64,000 nt of DNA, from contig NZ_CP150096.1 in NCBI RefSeq assembly GCF_038396765.1, positions 4,075,001-4,139,000 of the forward strand, written 5' to 3'. Origin of the DNA: Chitinophaga caseinilytica. GTDB lineage: Bacteria > Bacteroidota > Bacteroidia > Chitinophagales > Chitinophagaceae. Made by a program: the position numbers and the translations under genes. Shown here one piece after another: positions 26,361 through 35,962 of the stretch; within the stretch, counting starts at the first letter, position 1, and each line of letters starts with the position of its first letter. The notes under the pieces are model-generated. The model was not told where the DNA came from. It did not search any database and saw only the letters and a program-made list of their open reading frames with translations.

Positions 26361-27386
26361 ATGAAGAATTCCCTTTACAAGGGCTTGCCGTTGCTTGCCC
26401 TCGTCGTTACGGCCGCATGTCAGAAAAACAACGACGCCACGCCCGGATCACCCGCCGACAATGCATTGCAAACCCAGGTTTCCGTCGCGTTCGACCAATG
26501 GAAATCCGCCTTCCGGCAATCGCCGTATCAGCCGCAAAATTACCGGTTGCTGCCGAAAACGGATGCCGCCGCTTCCAAATCGCTTTTCCTGTCTGGCGAG
26601 GCCGTGTACCTTTTACCCGGCTCGCTGAAAAATCCGCAATTCCGTGCATTAAGCGATCTTGCTACCGCCGACCGCGAAAGCCTCCAGGCAACGGCCGGCC
26701 GCATGGCAGACTCCCTGCTCGCATTAGGTGCGGACATAGCTGAATTCAGCTGGGCCACGCCGCAGGGAACGCTGCGCACCTACGCGCTGGTACATAACGG
26801 AGCCGTTCGTTTCGACCAGGTATTTTCCAACTGGAACACGGTAAAATCCACGCAGGAAACCATCGTCGATAAAGCCCTGAAAGGTGCGATCACCTCCGCA
26901 AAAGGTTCGTCCACGCTGCCCACGCCGGACCCTAACGAAAAAGTGACCGTCATCACGCCGCAGCTCTTCGTATTCCATGAAGGCGGAACGCCCAAAACGA
27001 TTTCCGATCCCTGGGCCACCAAAGCCGTGTTCGACCTCGAGCACAAACTCTGGGTCGCTAAATTCATCTATACAGACACGGTAACGAACACGGTTACACG
27101 TACATTCTGGAAAGTCTATGCGACAGATGCCGTCGCCTCCAAAACGGTCTATTCCGGCGAAGGCAGGGCATTGGCGTCGCGGATCGACGGCCTGTCGGAT
27201 TTCGACCCGGCCACCGGCATCGTGCACGGTTATTCCACCATGGCTTACGTTTGGTGCTGGACGCAGGCCGCCGGTTTCCCCTTCACGATCAACTTCGACG
27301 GTACCGATTACCAGATCATCGGCGGCACCAACGGCGGTGAATCGCAGGTGGGGCGTACCACGCGTTATGGCGACAATATTTTCTGA
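26361..27386 (+). CDS. Hypothetical lipoprotein
   Basis: A 341-residue predicted lipoprotein (signal ending TAAC, C20). The mature protein opens with an Asn/Asp/Pro-rich linker and then a mixed alpha/beta domain. I do not recognise a family. The C-terminal third has many aromatic and Gly residues (VWCWTQAAGF, GTNGGESQVG). The 120 bases before it (26221-26340) are strikingly AT-rich for this genome, which suggests a strong or specially regulated promoter. It is monocistronic, with a hairpin after it. Confidence 0.7.
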   Translation: MKNSLYKGLPLLALVVTAACQKNNDATPGSPADNALQTQVSVAFDQWKSAFRQSPYQPQNYRLLPKTDAAASKSLFLSGEAVYLLPGSLKNPQFRALSDLATADRESLQATAGRMADSLLALGADIAEFSWATPQGTLRTYALVHNGAVRFDQVFSNWNTVKSTQETIVDKALKGAITSAKGSSTLPTPDPNEKVTVITPQLFVFHEGGTPKTISDPWATKAVFDLEHKLWVAKFIYTDTVTNTVTRTFWKVYATDAVASKTVYSGEGRALASRIDGLSDFDPATGIVHGYSTMAYVWCWTQAAGFPFTINFDGTDYQIIGGTNGGESQVGRTTRYGDNIF

Positions 27387-27415
27387 TCGCTGTTACAGTC
27401 ACTTATAAAAACAAC

Positions 27416-27439
27416 AACGGGGCACAGATGTGCCCCGTT
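27416..27439. terminator. Bidirectional hairpin between convergent genes
   Basis: AACGGGGCACA, loop GA, TGTGCCCCGTT, an 11-bp stem. Minus-strand reading runs into GTTGTTTTTATA, plus-strand into TTTCAGC, so it mostly serves the GHL10 gene on the minus strand. Confidence 0.7.
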
Positions 27440-27472
27440 TCAGCTTGCTGAGGTTTCCACTTAAATCTGAAA

Positions 27473-28720
27473 TCACATTCCAGACCGCTCTGCCCGGTCG
27501 ATGCCGGCTTTCAGGCGGTCCCATAAATTGAAGCCGATCACCTGCACGATGTCGAACATCACCAGGCCTTCGCTCTGCGTGAGGCAAACGTACACCTGGT
27601 CTTCGATATCGCTGTGGTTGAGGGCGTATAGGCTGCCGTACATTTTGCAGGCGCCGTTGATGATACGTTTACCGCGTGCGAGGCCGAATTCGATCGATTC
27701 GGGATCGTTCAGGCCGTAAGTTCTTTCGAGGTAGGTGCCGTTCATGAACACGTCCAGCTGCTCGGCGAAGCCCGTTTTGTTATAGTCGGGCGAGGCCCAG
27801 GGATATTCCTTCGTGGCGTCGTATGTCTGGCTGGCCCAGTTCTGTCCATTACTGTACAGATGCCCGTACCAGGAAGCCGCCCAGTATTCCAGCTGCACAT
27901 CGGGCTGGATGGTTTTCACTTCCTTCCGCACCTTTGCGATGAAATCATGGATGACGCCCGCGCGGAATGCGAACCACTGTTTCGCCAGCGGGCCATCTTT
28001 CCTTACTTTCTGGCCTTCATATGTTTCCCAGGTGAAAATATCGTCGGGGAAGCGATCTACTTTTTTGCCGATGTATTCCTCGAAACGTGCGCGGGTGTAG
28101 TCGGAAAAATCGTTCTCCACATCCGCGAAACGACAGTAATCCAGCACATATCCATCGATATCATACCCGGAAACGATTTCCCGGATAAAGCCCAGTGCGT
28201 AATCCTGGACCTCCGGCATCAGCGGATTGAGGAATGCGGCTACTTTGGTTTTATCGTTCCGGATGTCTTTCATGCCTTTGGGCGTATGTTCCATCGTGGT
28301 TTTCCCTTCGAATCGCTTGTCGCGGTACGCGGGCCCGTTGCTGGTTTGTGGATGGCCGGCGGGGAAGATGGCGGTGGATACGCTCACTTTGAGGTTACGT
28401 TTCCTGGCCTCGTCGATGAACACCTGCAGGTAATCCCATTTGGCGGTCCGCTTTTCTGCGCCCACCTGTTTGAGGGGATGCATGGTTTTCGTTTTTCCGT
28501 ACAGCACGTCGCCATAAATGGGCCGCACATCAATCACCACCTGGTTGAAGCCGGCGGCTTTGGTCTTGTCGAGGTAAAACCGGATGGAATCCTTGCTGGA
28601 AAACCGTTTGAAGTTGGCTTCCGCGTCGAACCACATGTATTTCGGCTTTTCGTTCTTCCCGGGCCCCGGCCCGCCGGCCTGTGCGAGCAGGCCCATCATC
28701 AACAGCGTTTTTATCATCAT
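27473..28720 (-). CDS. GHL10-type glycoside hydrolase (alpha-amylase-like TIM barrel)
   Basis: A 415-residue exported protein with a short signal-like N-terminus, then a TIM-barrel domain. The marks fit the glycosyl-hydrolase-like 10 (GHL10/YngK) family: MWFDAEANFKRF at the first strand, FNQVVIDVRPIYGDVLY, LKVSVSTAIFPAG, and YDIDGYVLDYCRF with conserved acidic residues. Its ATG overlaps the SusD stop by one base (TAATG), so the two are translationally coupled and share a substrate. It is the only hydrolase in this uptake locus. Family members act on bacterial or plant glycans, with few known activities. An ATG three bases inside (28717) is an alternative. Confidence 0.82.
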   Translation of the reverse strand: MMIKTLLMMGLLAQAGGPGPGKNEKPKYMWFDAEANFKRFSSKDSIRFYLDKTKAAGFNQVVIDVRPIYGDVLYGKTKTMHPLKQVGAEKRTAKWDYLQVFIDEARKRNLKVSVSTAIFPAGHPQTSNGPAYRDKRFEGKTTMEHTPKGMKDIRNDKTKVAAFLNPLMPEVQDYALGFIREIVSGYDIDGYVLDYCRFADVENDFSDYTRARFEEYIGKKVDRFPDDIFTWETYEGQKVRKDGPLAKQWFAFRAGVIHDFIAKVRKEVKTIQPDVQLEYWAASWYGHLYSNGQNWASQTYDATKEYPWASPDYNKTGFAEQLDVFMNGTYLERTYGLNDPESIEFGLARGKRIINGACKMYGSLYALNHSDIEDQVYVCLTQSEGLVMFDIVQVIGFNLWDRLKAGIDRAERSGM

Positions 28721-30377
28721 TACCAGTCTTTATTTTGATCGAGTACGTTCGGGTTTTTGTCGATTTCGCCCTGCGGGATGGGGAAGAAATACATTTTGTC
28801 GCTGAAGCTGCGCGGTTCTACCTTGATGTAGGTGAACACGAGCGTTCCGCCCCCGTTGCGGGTTACGCGCACGCCATGTACGTCTGACCCCAGGATTTCG
28901 GCGCCTTTCTTCCAGCGGCGGGCGTCCCAGAAACGGTGTTTCTCGAAAGCCAGTTCCACGGCCCTTTCATTCTGGATGCGCTCGCGCATCTGGTCTTTGT
29001 TGAGGGTGGTGGGCAAATCCTGCGTGATGCCGTTGCCACCGCGCCGACGAACGAGGTTCATAACGCGGTGCACTTCCGCAACCGGGCCATCCGCTTCGTT
29101 CAGCGCTTCGGCGTAGTTGAGGTAGATTTCGGCGAGGCGAATGATGGGGAAGAACCGGCGAACACCGCTCTGGTTATTGGCGTTCTGGAATTTGCGCATG
29201 TAATAGCTGGTGCGCGACCAGTCGCCGCCGATGGCAGGGTCCTGGTTGCCGCCGGGCAGCATGCTCAGCGTTACGTTCTTGTGAACGGCCCCATGATAGT
29301 TGATGGTGGCGTAGAACCGGGGATCGCGGCCGGCGTACGGATTCTGCGGATCGTAGCCGCTGGCGGGATCGGTGATTTCCTTGCCGTTGGCCATGTTGTA
29401 TTTGTCGACCATATCCTGCGTAGGATTGGTGCCGCCCCATCCCATGCCTGCAGGGTCTGCGATGGCTTCGTTGAAAGCCGCGCGGTTGCTGGAAAGGATC
29501 ACTTCGTTGTTGTCGGGGAACAGGAAGATGTTGGCGTAGTTGGGATGGAGGGAATACTTCCCGTCGTCGATGAGCGATTTCGAGATGTCAGCTGCCGAGC
29601 GCCATCTTTCCACTTTCCCTTCCGGGTTGAAGAGGGGGCTGGCGTAGAACAGGAGCATGCGCGATTTGAGGGCTTTTACGAGCGTTTTATTGGCGCGCCC
29701 GATGTTGCCGCGGTTCAGTTCCTTCCCGGGATTGTTGGGGTCGGGCCCGAACCATACCAGGGGAATTTCGGGGTTATTGGCGCAGCTGTCCAGGTCTTTG
29801 AGGATCTGGCCCACCACATCGTCGATCGATCCGCGGCGGGTATTGCGCAGCGCTTCGGAATCGGCGTCGTAGGGCTGTGTTACGATGGGCACGCCGCCAT
29901 AACGTTTCAGCAGTTCCCAGTAATTCCATGCGCGGAGGAAGAACACCTCGCCCTTGATGCGCCTGGGCGTAAGGTCGGATTGCGTTACCTGGCCGGCGTG
30001 CTTGTTCGGCACTTTGTCGATGTTCTGCAACATCAGGTTGCATTTGCGGATGGTGCGGTAGGTGTAGGCCCAGATATCGTCCGGGTTGTCGCTGGGGTTC
30101 CAGGAACCGTTCTGGTACTTTTCGACGGGCGTTCCGCCGAAGGAGTTGTCGAGCTCGTCGGTTCCCGCGCCGGTGGTGGAGTTGCCGATATCCATGAAGT
30201 TACCGGGCTTGGTGAAGGTGTAGGCGTAAACGTCGGTGAGGAACTGGTTGGTGAGATCGATGTCGCCGAATACTTTCGATTCGTCATAATCGAGCTGAGG
30301 GGCCTGGTCCAGCACTTTTTGCAGGATGCGCCAGCTAGGGCGGCTGCGAGCAGTATGTATGCGGATAATTTCTTCAT
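28720..30377 (-). pseudogene. SusD/RagB-family lipoprotein, apparent 1-base frameshift after the lipobox
   Basis: A SusD-type glycan-binding lipoprotein, about 552 residues if repaired. The ATG at 30377 begins MKKLSAYILLAAALAGASCKK, a clean lipoprotein signal. The body, in another frame, begins VLDQAPQLDYDESKVFGDID and continues to the stop at 28720. The frames meet at an A5 run (30316-30320, T5 on the plus strand); six A residues would join them without other change. The rest is intact: RIKGEVFFLRAWNYWELLKRYGG, then RLAEIYLNYAEALNEADG and RAVELAFEKHRFWDARRWKKG. It lies 24 bases after SusC. Either a real frameshift that removes lipidation, or a sequence error in a homopolymer. Confidence 0.85.
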
Positions 30378-30401
30378 GTTGTTGGATTTCAGGATCAGGA
30401 A

Positions 30402-33400
30402 TTAGAAGCTAACGGTTGCGCCGAAGTTGTAGATCTTCTGTTGCGGATAGAAGGTACCGTTGCCGGAGGGCGCTTCGGGGTCGAACTGGAAGTCTTTCAT
30501 GTCTTTCATGTACGTCCAGAGGTTCTGCCCGTTCACGTAGAACCGGATGCCCTGGAGTTTCAGGCGGTTCACGAGGTATTTGGGCAGGCTGTAGCCGATC
30601 TCGAAGTTCTTGAGGCGAACGTAATCCGTGCGCTTCATCCAGAAGTCCGACACCACGGTGTTGTTGGTGTTGAGCGTGGCGTGAAGGGCCGGGTAGGTGG
30701 CCGTTGCGGCGGTTTCGGGGGTCCAGCGGCCGAGGTGTTTTTCGGTCACTTTACCGTTGCTGAAGAATTCATACGCGGCGAACCCTTCCAGCAGGGTGTA
30801 GGCGCCGAACGCACCCTGGAACAGTACGCTGAAATCGAATTGTTTGTAATGCACGCCGAAGGATGCGCCCAGGGTATGGGTGGGAATGTCTGTCCCGGCC
30901 ACGGAAGTCTGGTCGTTGGCGTCGATCACACCGTCTCCGTTGAGGTCGGCGTACTTGATGTCTCCGGGGATCACCTGTCCGAGCTGGTCGGCGCTCTTGG
31001 CGATGTCTTCCTGGTTCTGGAAGAAACCGAGGGATTTATACCCGAAATACTGGTTGATGGGGTGCCCCGTGCGCATGAGCCAGGGGTAGAGGCGGGGAGG
31101 CTCGTCTGCATACACCACCTTGCTCTTCGTGAAGTTGATATTGCCTTTCACGTGATAGCCCCAGTTTTTGTTCACTTCGTTCTGATGGATAAGCTCCAGC
31201 TCGAACCCGTGGCTTTTGGTTTCACCCATGTTGATCGCCGGGAGGGGACCGCCGTAGGTTGCCACGATGGTACCGGGCGTGATAAGGATGTCGGTCACGT
31301 TTTTGGAAAATACATCGAGGTTGATCCCGAGCTTGTCGTGGAAGAAGCGTGCTTCCAGGCCACCGTTGAGGATTTTATGCTTTTCCCAGGTTACACCGCG
31401 CGTACCGGCCGATCCTTCGGAAAGACCATTAAACCACACTTCGCCGTTCTGTCCGAAGCTATATCCGGAGCCGGCCTGGTAAATGCTCTGCCAGAGGAAG
31501 CGGCGCCCGCCGATCTGGTCGTTGCCCACCACGCCGTAAGAACCGCGCAGTTTCAGGTAGTTCAGCCAGGAAACGTCTTTCATGAACGGTTCGCTGGTCA
31601 TCACCCATCCTGCCGCAACAGAGGGGAAGAACCCGAACCTGGAGCCCTGCGGGAAGTTCTCCGACCCGTCGTACCGGCCATTCACGTCCACGAAGTATTT
31701 GTTGTTGTAATTATAGCTCATGCGCGCCATTACCCCCTGCACGAAGAAGGGTTTGCCGTACTGGGCGCCCTGGATCACGCGCTTGCGCTGGTTGTACAGC
31801 ACCATGCCGGTCACGTTATGTTTCTGGAACTGGCGGGCGTAGTTGATGTAATATTCGAAGTTGAGCGCGTAGTTCGGCGAGCTGGACGCCTCGGTAATGG
31901 GCTCCAGGTTGGAGTCGTTGCCGAGCGAAAGCTTGGACGATTGTGTGGCTTCGTCCCAAACGTACATGCCATACCCCTGCGTGCGGTTCATGCGATAGTT
32001 GAAAGCGCGGTCGAAGGAATAGTTCAGCCCCGTGCTCAGGCCCTGGGTGATGAAGTCCAGTTTGCGGATGGCGCGGATGGTGCCTTGTGCGGTACCGTCG
32101 AAGGTTTCGGTGTAGCCCGTGCGACTGAGATCGCCGATGGGGTTCTGCGTATGCGCGCCGGGCTGGGCGATCTTGCCATCGGGCAGCAGGGCCAGGTACG
32201 TGGGCTGGTACCAATATACCTGGCGGAGCATGTCGCCTTCAACGCCCGCTGTGGGAGCGTGTTTGCTGGTGATTACGCCGGCGAGGTCAACGGCGATGTT
32301 GAAATCTTTGGACAGTGCGATATCGATGTTCGACCGGAAGTTCCAGCGGCGGAATACGTCGCGGGTATCATAGTCGGGATTCTCGTATTTGCGGAGGATG
32401 CCCTGCTGGTTGAGGTATGCGGCGGACACGAAGTATTTTACCTTGTCGTTGCCGCCATTGATGCTCAGGTTATAACGCTGCGTGGGCGAAGTTTCGCGGA
32501 AGAGCAGGTTCACCCAGTCGGTATTCGGGTATTTGAGCGGGTCGGAGCCGTCTTTGTATTTCTGCAGGGCTTCTTCGGAATATTGCGGTGCGCGGCCGTC
32601 GTTGGCCAGGGCTTCGTTGTACAGCGTGGCGTGGTTGTAGGAATCGAGGAATTTCGGCAGCTGCGTAGCCTGGTTCACGGCATAATTGGCGCTGAAATCC
32701 ACTTTCGGAGGGCCGGCCTTGCCGCGGCGGGTGGTCACTACCACAACGCCGTTCGCGCCGCGGATACCGTATTGCGCGGTGGCAGACGCGTCTTTCAGCA
32801 CGGTGATCGATTCGATCTCCTGCACGTCGATATTGTTCATGGTACGCTCCACACCGTCGATGAGGATCAGCGGACTATTATCACCAGACGTAGAGTAGCC
32901 GCGGATGAGGATGCGGGAATGGTCTGCCCCGGGCGCGCCGCTGTTCTGCATGGCGATGAGGCCGGGGAGGCGCCCAGCGAGGGCGTTGGAAAGGTTCGAG
33001 GCGGGGCTTTGCTTCAGCTCGTCGCCGGTTACCGTCACCAGCGATCCCACGATGGAGATTTTCTTCTGTTTGGTATATCCAACTACGACCACTTCTTCCA
33101 GTCCGCCGGAATTGGTTTTCATCAATACGTTCACCGTCGTTTCCCCTTCCAGTGTGATTTCCTGTTTTTCATATCCTACATAGGAAAAAATAAGCACGCT
33201 GTTGGCCGGAGCGGAAAGGGAGTAATTCCCCTGCGCGTCGGTCACCACGCCGGTGGAGGTGCCTTTGAGCTGCACGCTTACGCCGATAAGGGGCGTTCCG
33301 TCTGCGTCGGTCACTTTGCCGCTGATGACGTTGTTCTGCGGCGCGGCGATTTCCGACTGCATGGATTTGGGCAGCGGCATTTTTGTCGGGCGAACGGAGA

Positions 33401-33737
33401 AGTACCGGTCAGACTGGCGGAATTCCAGGCCGGTGGTTTCTTTCAGGTAGTTGAGGAGGTTGAAGAGCGATTCGTTCTTCACCTGGAGCTTCACGCTCTG
33501 GCCGGCGTTGCAGGCGGCGGCGTCGTAGAGGAAGCGGATATCTGCCCGTTTTTCTATCTCGGCGAACACGCGTTCGAGCGGTAAGCGGTCATAGGGGAGG
33601 CTGATGTAGATCTTTTTGGTGTCGAGCTCCTGTGCGTCGGCGCGTGCGGCCAACGGTAACAGGGTAATGAGGAACAGCGCCGCGAGTAAAAGCTTGCGGG
33701 CAGTTTTCAGTGCGTAACATCGTGGAGCATGTTGCAT
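30402..33737 (-). CDS. SusC/RagA-family TonB-linked outer-membrane protein with STN domain
   Basis: A 1111-residue glycan transporter. After the signal peptide (about 15-35): an STN domain (about 44-116) with IRFLYDAAACNAGQSVKLQV, found where a FecR/ECF sigma pair controls the locus; a carboxypeptidase-D-like regulatory domain (about 138-207); a TonB box EEVVVVGYTKQKK; a plug with ALAGRLPGLIAMQNSG and DASATAQYGIRGANGVVVVTT; then a beta-barrel ending IYNFGATVSF, with the terminal Phe. The ATG at 33737 was chosen over a TTG at 33779. It pairs with the SusD that follows. The STN domain should signal substrate binding to the FecR protein at 33879. Confidence 0.95.
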   Translation of the reverse strand: MQHAPRCYALKTARKLLLAALFLITLLPLAARADAQELDTKKIYISLPYDRLPLERVFAEIEKRADIRFLYDAAACNAGQSVKLQVKNESLFNLLNYLKETTGLEFRQSDRYFSVRPTKMPLPKSMQSEIAAPQNNVISGKVTDADGTPLIGVSVQLKGTSTGVVTDAQGNYSLSAPANSVLIFSYVGYEKQEITLEGETTVNVLMKTNSGGLEEVVVVGYTKQKKISIVGSLVTVTGDELKQSPASNLSNALAGRLPGLIAMQNSGAPGADHSRILIRGYSTSGDNSPLILIDGVERTMNNIDVQEIESITVLKDASATAQYGIRGANGVVVVTTRRGKAGPPKVDFSANYAVNQATQLPKFLDSYNHATLYNEALANDGRAPQYSEEALQKYKDGSDPLKYPNTDWVNLLFRETSPTQRYNLSINGGNDKVKYFVSAAYLNQQGILRKYENPDYDTRDVFRRWNFRSNIDIALSKDFNIAVDLAGVITSKHAPTAGVEGDMLRQVYWYQPTYLALLPDGKIAQPGAHTQNPIGDLSRTGYTETFDGTAQGTIRAIRKLDFITQGLSTGLNYSFDRAFNYRMNRTQGYGMYVWDEATQSSKLSLGNDSNLEPITEASSSPNYALNFEYYINYARQFQKHNVTGMVLYNQRKRVIQGAQYGKPFFVQGVMARMSYNYNNKYFVDVNGRYDGSENFPQGSRFGFFPSVAAGWVMTSEPFMKDVSWLNYLKLRGSYGVVGNDQIGGRRFLWQSIYQAGSGYSFGQNGEVWFNGLSEGSAGTRGVTWEKHKILNGGLEARFFHDKLGINLDVFSKNVTDILITPGTIVATYGGPLPAINMGETKSHGFELELIHQNEVNKNWGYHVKGNINFTKSKVVYADEPPRLYPWLMRTGHPINQYFGYKSLGFFQNQEDIAKSADQLGQVIPGDIKYADLNGDGVIDANDQTSVAGTDIPTHTLGASFGVHYKQFDFSVLFQGAFGAYTLLEGFAAYEFFSNGKVTEKHLGRWTPETAATATYPALHATLNTNNTVVSDFWMKRTDYVRLKNFEIGYSLPKYLVNRLKLQGIRFYVNGQNLWTYMKDMKDFQFDPEAPSGNGTFYPQQKIYNFGATVSF

Positions 33738-33878
33738 GTTTCTACATGGATTTTGGTGAGTATACTTTGATACGGGCAATACGATTCTCTGCGGTGCATC
33801 GGCACCGCCGTGGGTTTACGGGTCGCAGGATGAGACGGTTTTTTTAAGGTTCGGATGTATGCATATGACGTCTGTTTT

Positions 33879-34787
33879 TCATGGTTCCTGTGGCATGGGT
33901 TGTGGCAGCAGCCAGAGGGAATCGCCTGCCATCCGGTATTGCACATCAGCGATGAAGGCGATGTTGCGGACAACGAATTCGGGTTTTTCCCGGGCAAATT
34001 CCCCTGTCACCTGCCACTTCCGGTTGTACAACGCGGTATCGGCGATGATATGGATGTTATAGTAATTCTCGAGCTTGGTGATCACTTCGTCGAGCCCCGC
34101 GTGCTTGAAATACAGCACGCTGCCGCGGTAAGCTTCGGGTGCGGCGCGCTCCACCGTTCTGGCGGCGCCCGTGTATCCCAGCGCCTCCCCGGGCCGGAGG
34201 TACATGCTGTCGCGCTCGCGCGTCACCACCACCTTTCCGTAACGGAGCCAAACCTTCACCTCTTCCGAGCCCTCGGGCGCGCGTACTTCGAAAGACGTTC
34301 CCAGCGCCGTGGTCTTCACTTTGCCGCTCACCACCGTAAAAGGGCTCCGGGCATTCCCGCTCACCTCGAAAGCGCCGGTGCCCGTGAGGAACACCATCCG
34401 CTCGCCTTCCGAAAACCGGCTGGGATACCGCAGCGCCGACGGGCCCTGCAGGAACACGACCGAACTGTCGGGCAGCACGATGCGCGATGTTTGACCGGCC
34501 GCTACGTAGGCTGTCAGCTCCTGCGGCGCGCGCATGAGCCGGATGCCGTAAATGGCGGCGGCGGCGAGCACAGCGGCGGCTGCGGCTACGGTGGCGCGGC
34601 GGACGAACCTCCGCCACAAAGGCCGGCGGCGCGCTTCGATCTTGCGCCAGATGGCGGCCCCGTTGCCGGGCGCTTCTTCCAGCCCGTCGGTTTCACCGCT
34701 CTGCAACCAGGCGGCTACTTCCGCCAGTTCGGCTTCCGAGCACCGGCCGGCGATGAATTTGTCGATGATCTCTTTGGATAATTGCAT
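33879..34787 (-). CDS. FecR-family anti-sigma factor
   Basis: A 302-residue inner-membrane regulator. The N-terminal part (about 1-60) is cytoplasmic and holds the sigma factor; one membrane helix lies at about 66-84; the FecR domain (about 95-190) has SRIVLPDSSVVFLQGPSALRYP and FTVVSGKVKTTALGTSFEV; a DUF4974 domain at the end (about 215-290) has FKHAGLDEVITKLENYYNI. It lies 73 bases after the ECF sigma gene and before SusC. When the SusC STN domain is triggered it should release the sigma factor to raise transcription of this locus. Confidence 0.94.
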   Translation of the reverse strand: MQLSKEIIDKFIAGRCSEAELAEVAAWLQSGETDGLEEAPGNGAAIWRKIEARRRPLWRRFVRRATVAAAAAVLAAAAIYGIRLMRAPQELTAYVAAGQTSRIVLPDSSVVFLQGPSALRYPSRFSEGERMVFLTGTGAFEVSGNARSPFTVVSGKVKTTALGTSFEVRAPEGSEEVKVWLRYGKVVVTRERDSMYLRPGEALGYTGAARTVERAAPEAYRGSVLYFKHAGLDEVITKLENYYNIHIIADTALYNRKWQVTGEFAREKPEFVVRNIAFIADVQYRMAGDSLWLLPQPMPQEP

Positions 34788-34860
34788 GTCTTTCCGGGAT
34801 GGTCCCTGTATATAAGTTCCATTTCAGGGCTAATACCCTAAACGTTTTTAAAAATATTTT

Positions 34861-35397
34861 TTAAATCGTGCCGGAATGGTGGCAGGAAAGTTCGAGGAGC
34901 ACGACGAGGAGCGATTGGCTGAGGGCGCGCAATGCCTTAGAGACGTGGTATTCGACGGATTTGACGGACAGCCCGGTTTTTTCGGCGATCTGTTGGTAGG
35001 TGAGGCCATCTTCCCGGTTCATGAGGTAGATGGCGCGGGTTTTTTCCGGAAGGGATTCGAGGGTGCGGTGCGCCACGGCGCGGATTTCCTTCACTTCGAG
35101 CGGGCGCTCGGGCTGGGAGTGGCGGTGATGGTCTTGCAGGGTGTCTACCATCCGCAGCAGCGCCGCGTCCATTTTTTGCTGGCGGATGAGATATTTAAGG
35201 GAAAGGTTCTTGGCGGCGCGAACGAGGTAATGGTCCATATTTTCAATGACTTGCCTGTCGCGGTTGTTCCACAGTGAGATGAAAACCTCCGTCACCGTGT
35301 CTTCCGCCGCCTCGCGCGATCCGATGGTAAAGTAGCAGATACTGTATAACCTGGACCAATACCGTTCATATGTAGCCCTGAAAAACGCTTCGTCCAT
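34861..35397 (-). CDS. ECF RNA polymerase sigma factor
   Basis: A 178-residue ECF sigma-70 factor. Region 2 (about 8-75) carries the YERYWSRLYSICYFTIG and AEDTVTEVFISLW patterns; region 4 (about 110-165) carries LPEKTRAIYLMNREDGLTYQQIA and TGLSVKSVEYHVSKALRAL. The ATG at 35397 was chosen; the upstream TTG at 35415 is less likely. It is the first gene of the FecR-SusC-SusD-GHL10 series, all on the minus strand, and is the expected activator of it. Confidence 0.93.
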   Translation of the reverse strand: MDEAFFRATYERYWSRLYSICYFTIGSREAAEDTVTEVFISLWNNRDRQVIENMDHYLVRAAKNLSLKYLIRQQKMDAALLRMVDTLQDHHRHSQPERPLEVKEIRAVAHRTLESLPEKTRAIYLMNREDGLTYQQIAEKTGLSVKSVEYHVSKALRALSQSLLVVLLELSCHHSGTI

Positions 35398-35503
35398 TGT
35401 AGATTCCCATGTCAAGTGGAATAGGCCCTCCCGACAATACTAGCAATATTTTTTAATAATTCCTAGTGAGGCGGAATTCCCTACATTCGCGGAAACAACC
35501 TGT

Positions 35504-35962
35504 ATGAAGCTGCTCGTTATCACCGCGTTAATGGCCCTGTCTGCCATTTCCCTCCACGCGCAAACGGCCAACCCAGGCTATAACAAGCCCCTGGCCGACT
35601 CCCTCGGCGCCGACGCTTACGGCATGAAATATTATGTATTGGTCATATTGAAAACAGGCCCCCGGTCCACCGAAAACCAAGACACGGTAGCGGCGCTTTT
35701 CCGCGGGCATATGGAGAACATCGGCCGCCTGGCCAAAAGCGGGAAACTGGCAGTGGCCGGTCCGTTGGGGAAAAACGACCGTAACTGGCGGGGGATTTTC
35801 ATCCTCAACGTGCCTACTGTCGAAGAAGCGGAGGCGCTCCTGCAGTCCGACCCGGCCGTGGCAGGAGGGCTCCTGGCGGCGGATTGCCTGCGCTGGTACG
35901 GCTCGGCTGCCTTACCGATGTACCTGCCGTATCACGATAAAGTTCAGGAAAAACATTTTTAA
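35504..35962 (+). CDS. YciI-like protein with signal peptide
   Basis: A 152-residue exported protein (signal about 1-19, LHAQ). The core has the YCII-type fold: YYVLVILKTGPRST, HMENIGRLAKSGKLAVAGPLGK, and GIFILNVPTVEEAEALLQSDP. Family members bind small molecules or break down aromatic by-products; exported versions are common in Bacteroidota with unknown roles. The stop overlaps the stop of the convergent LytTR gene by 4 bases. Confidence 0.85.
   Translation: MKLLVITALMALSAISLHAQTANPGYNKPLADSLGADAYGMKYYVLVILKTGPRSTENQDTVAALFRGHMENIGRLAKSGKLAVAGPLGKNDRNWRGIFILNVPTVEEAEALLQSDPAVAGGLLAADCLRWYGSAALPMYLPYHDKVQEKHF

Noticed and set aside
30441..33584. A 1047-codon open frame on the plus strand
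   Set aside because: It is antisense to the intact SusC gene. GC-rich codon use gives long shadow frames, and the protein has no domain or plausible composition.
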